Assembly: GCA_024697705.1 (NCBI GenBank)
Contig: JAILFF010000246.1
Coordinates: 1 to 7,310, forward strand
Origin: Ruminococcus sp.
Lineage (GTDB): Bacteria; Bacillota; Clostridia; Oscillospirales; Ruminococcaceae
Direction: 5' to 3'
DNA: 7,310 nucleotides
This document shows positions 6,256 through 7,310 of the stretch, in pieces. Made by a program: the position numbers and the translations under genes. The first letter of the stretch is position 1; the number at the start of each line of letters is the position of its first letter. A model generated the notes under the pieces. That model was not told the origin of the DNA. It saw nothing but the letters and a program-made list of their open reading frames with translations, and did no database searches.

Positions 6256-6728
6256 ACGGTATGAAAGGAGAATTCACGGGTTTCAGCAATTTTCTTATGA
6301 CAGCGAGTATATTTGTCGTATTTGCGCCGTTTCCGTTCATCGTGCTGCTGCATATAACAAATAGCACGGTCAAACTCGTTTTAGTGCTGCTGTCTATGTT
6401 TCTGAGCGCGTCGGGAATGATACTCGCCTGTTATGCGCCCTGCCGCTTCGAGGCGGGGGACAGGGGCTTCATGATCTCGGTGTTCGGCGTAAAGTTTGTA
6501 TACAAATATTCCGAGATAGAGAATATCGGGTGCGAATACGAGAATACACGCTGCGGCGGCATGATAAAGCTTATCGTAAAGGATAACGGCGGCGGTGTGA
6601 CTGAGTTTTGTGAGATGTGCAATGCCGATGATATGACGGCTCTCCTGAACGACCCGAACGCCAAAGAAAAGCCGCAGCTCGTAAAGCTCTGCGACTATGT
6701 TAATCTGGCAAAGGGGGCGGAGATATGA
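6252..6728 (+). CDS. Array gene F: two-helix membrane protein with PH-like domain
   Basis: The 158-residue protein has two in-frame candidate starts nine bases apart, at 6252 (MNGMKGEF) and 6261 (MKGEFTG). The second looks more like the family opening, but the first keeps the constant 7-nt spacing to AAAGGGGG (6237-6244) and the ATGA overlap with gene E, so it is chosen. Helices lie at about 13-34 and 39-60. The soluble domain opens P63-C64-R-F-E-A-G-D-R-G-F-M-I-S, a diverged version of the S-A-D-E-x-G-F-T-I motif. It continues Y-K-Y-S-E-I-E-N-I-G-C-E-Y and I-K-L-I-V-K, then F-C-E-M-C with two cysteines. The tail reads LNDPNAKEKPQLVKLCDYVNLAKGAEI, with AAAGGGGG for gene G at 6710-6717 and an ATGA overlap. 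Confidence 0.86.
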   Translation: MNGMKGEFTGFSNFLMTASIFVVFAPFPFIVLLHITNSTVKLVLVLLSMFLSASGMILACYAPCRFEAGDRGFMISVFGVKFVYKYSEIENIGCEYENTRCGGMIKLIVKDNGGGVTEFCEMCNADDMTALLNDPNAKEKPQLVKLCDYVNLAKGAEI

Positions 6729-7147
6729 AAGGCGTTTACAGAGGTTACAGCCCGTTTGTTTGCCTGCTCGGGCTTGCGGCGTTTATCGTGTTCATCTTTT
6801 CGATGAGGGCGAAGAACATGAGCGGCGGCGAGGTCAGCCGGTTGCCGTTTATAGTTGTAGTTTTGCCGATAATACTTCTCGGGAGAAACCTGCCGTGCGG
6901 CTATTCCGCCGACGAAACGGGACTGACGATAAGCAGGTGCGGCATCGGTACGCACGTTAACTATTCGCAGATCAGCGACGTCAAGCAGGAATTTGTGCAG
7001 TCGGTGGTCTGCAACTACATAAAGCTCACGGTGAAGGGCAGCTTCGGCGAGAAGGTCTTCCGCGAGGGCTACGGCAGGAGATCGGACAACAGCCTGAACG
7101 ACACAAAGTTCGGGCAGCTGTACGAGTACGTTCGGCAAAGAGTGTGA
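6725..7147 (+). CDS. Array gene G: shorter terminal family member
   Basis: At 140 residues this is the shortest and most diverged copy. It opens MKGVYRGY, has helices at about 9-26 and 40-54 joined by a more polar loop (R-A-K-N-M-S-G-G-E), and then P57-C58-G-Y-S-A-D-E-T-G-L-T-I-S, so membership in the family is clear. It keeps Y-S-Q-I-S-D-V and I-K-L-T-V-K but has lost the E-N-C cysteine (reads E-G-Y) and the LC cysteine (reads LY), and L-N-D-P has become L-N-D-T. It ends YVRQRV without the A-K-G-A-A-V tail, as expected if that tail only encodes the next gene's ribosome binding site. The start lies 7 nt after AAAGGGGG (6710-6717). Tandem stops TGATGA close it. Confidence 0.82.
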   Translation: MKGVYRGYSPFVCLLGLAAFIVFIFSMRAKNMSGGEVSRLPFIVVVLPIILLGRNLPCGYSADETGLTISRCGIGTHVNYSQISDVKQEFVQSVVCNYIKLTVKGSFGEKVFREGYGRRSDNSLNDTKFGQLYEYVRQRV

Positions 7148-7173
7148 TGAACGATATCAGCGGGAAATAATGG

Positions 7174-7253
7174 CCACCAGGGTGGGGTGTCCCCGCTCGA
7201 AGGGGTGCTGGAAGACCGCTTTGCGGGCTGCAATCAGGGGAAAACTTGCCCCT
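7174..7253. repeat. Cluster of short GC hairpins after the array
   Basis: Five small inverted repeats are packed into 80 bases: CCACC/GGTGG (7174-7185), GGGG/CCCC (7184-7194), CCCC/GGGG (7191-7205), CCGC/GCGG with loop TTT (7216-7226), and AGGGG/CCCCT (7236-7253). Several overlap, so alternative foldings exist. I see no gene here. It may be a dispersed intergenic repeat or a structured 3' end of the array transcript. Beyond it, 7277-7310 has TTTTGC and GCAAAA as distant inverted arms around a pyrimidine-rich stretch. Confidence 0.4.
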
Positions 7254-7256
7254 TTC
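7236..7256 (+). terminator. Weak candidate terminator of the array
   Basis: AGGGG (7236-7240) pairs with CCCCT (7249-7253) over an 8-nt loop, followed by a short TTC. The stem is only 5 bp and the T-run is poor, so termination would be inefficient. It is listed because no better terminator is visible in the 163 bases after gene G. The true terminator may lie outside the window. Confidence 0.25.
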
Positions 7257-7310
7257 TATAGGTTCCAAAGCCTGTGTTTTGCCAACTTTTTCTATCTTTT
7301 CTCTGCAAAA

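Larger units (their letters stand above)
4381..6724 (+). promoter_or_regulatory. Six ribosome binding sites embedded in upstream gene ends
   Basis: Within the array the Shine-Dalgarno sequences are at 4381-4388, 4839-4846, 5309-5316, 5773-5780, 6237-6244 and 6710-6717. Five read AAAGGGGG and the fourth reads AAAGGAGG. Each lies inside the last codons of the preceding gene, exactly 7 nt before the next ATG. This geometry favours translational coupling: ribosomes finishing one gene can restart at the next. It should give roughly balanced amounts of the seven proteins. Confidence 0.85.
3938..7147 (+). repeat. Tandem array of seven paralogous genes (A to G)
   Basis: Seven consecutive genes encode proteins with the same plan: an opening like MKGxYKG, two hydrophobic helices, a P-C-R/E-x-S-A-D-E-x-G-F-T-I start of a beta domain, a Y/F-x-Y-x-E-I-x-x-I/V strand, a V-x-L-x-V-K strand, a stretch ending E-N/S/T-C, and a closing LNDP-x-G-x-K-P-Q-L-V-R-L-C-x-Y-V. 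The beta domain and tail are well conserved, whereas the helices keep only their hydrophobic character. All junctions overlap, so this is one translational unit of about 3.2 kb. Neighbours D and E are the closest pair (by hand, about 64 of 94 identical residues from E-Y-S-A to the end), and A and B also resemble each other closely. The likely origin is repeated unequal duplication followed by divergence. Confidence 0.9.

Noticed and set aside
3938..7147. The regularly spaced repeats (about 460 bp apart) as a CRISPR-like or DNA-level satellite
   Set aside because: The unit is a full protein-coding gene and the similarity is mainly at protein level, so it is a gene array.
7026..7268. An 80-codon minus-strand open frame covering the end of gene G and the hairpin cluster
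   Set aside because: It is antisense to gene G and then runs through GC hairpins. Its Pro/Arg/Ser-rich translation is typical of non-coding GC repeats.

Overview
The window looks like chromosomal DNA from a gut or rumen-type Clostridia, probably Ruminococcus-like (Oscillospiraceae). The grounds are moderate GC, strong AAAGGAGG-type ribosome binding sites, a consensus TTGACA/TATAAT promoter, and intergenic DNA rich in short GC hairpins that begin TGTAGGG. The genus is an inference; no taxonomic marker gene is present. All supported genes are on the + strand.

Layout. (1) Positions 3-170 hold the C-terminal end of an unrecognised gene. (2) Positions 171-587 are non-coding, with two hairpin modules and then a near-perfect promoter (487-515) decorated with AACGTT palindromes. 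(3) Positions 588-3272 encode a complete 894-residue P-type Ca2+-ATPase of the plasma-membrane (P2B/PMCA) type, closed by an intrinsic terminator at 3319-3347. (4) Positions 3369-3836 encode a small membrane-associated protein of unknown function. (5) Positions 3938-7147 hold seven consecutive paralogous genes (called A to G here), each 140-158 codons. Each encodes a short basic N-terminus, two membrane helices and a predicted cytosolic PH-like beta domain. (6) Positions 7148-7310 are non-coding and hairpin-rich.

The seven-gene array is the most notable feature. Every junction is translationally overlapped (ATGA five times, TAATG once). At every junction the Shine-Dalgarno sequence of the next gene lies inside the last codons of the previous gene, exactly 7 nt before the start codon. 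The shared C-terminal tail (A-K-G-A-A-V or close to it) is therefore also the encoded ribosome binding site. The last gene, G, has no successor and has lost the tail. This suggests a unit of coding sequence plus the next gene's ribosome binding site that was duplicated in tandem, giving a translationally coupled set of related membrane proteins that may assemble together. Their function is unknown to me. Nothing in the sequence proves a link to the Ca2+ pump, and a terminator separates the pump from the genes downstream.
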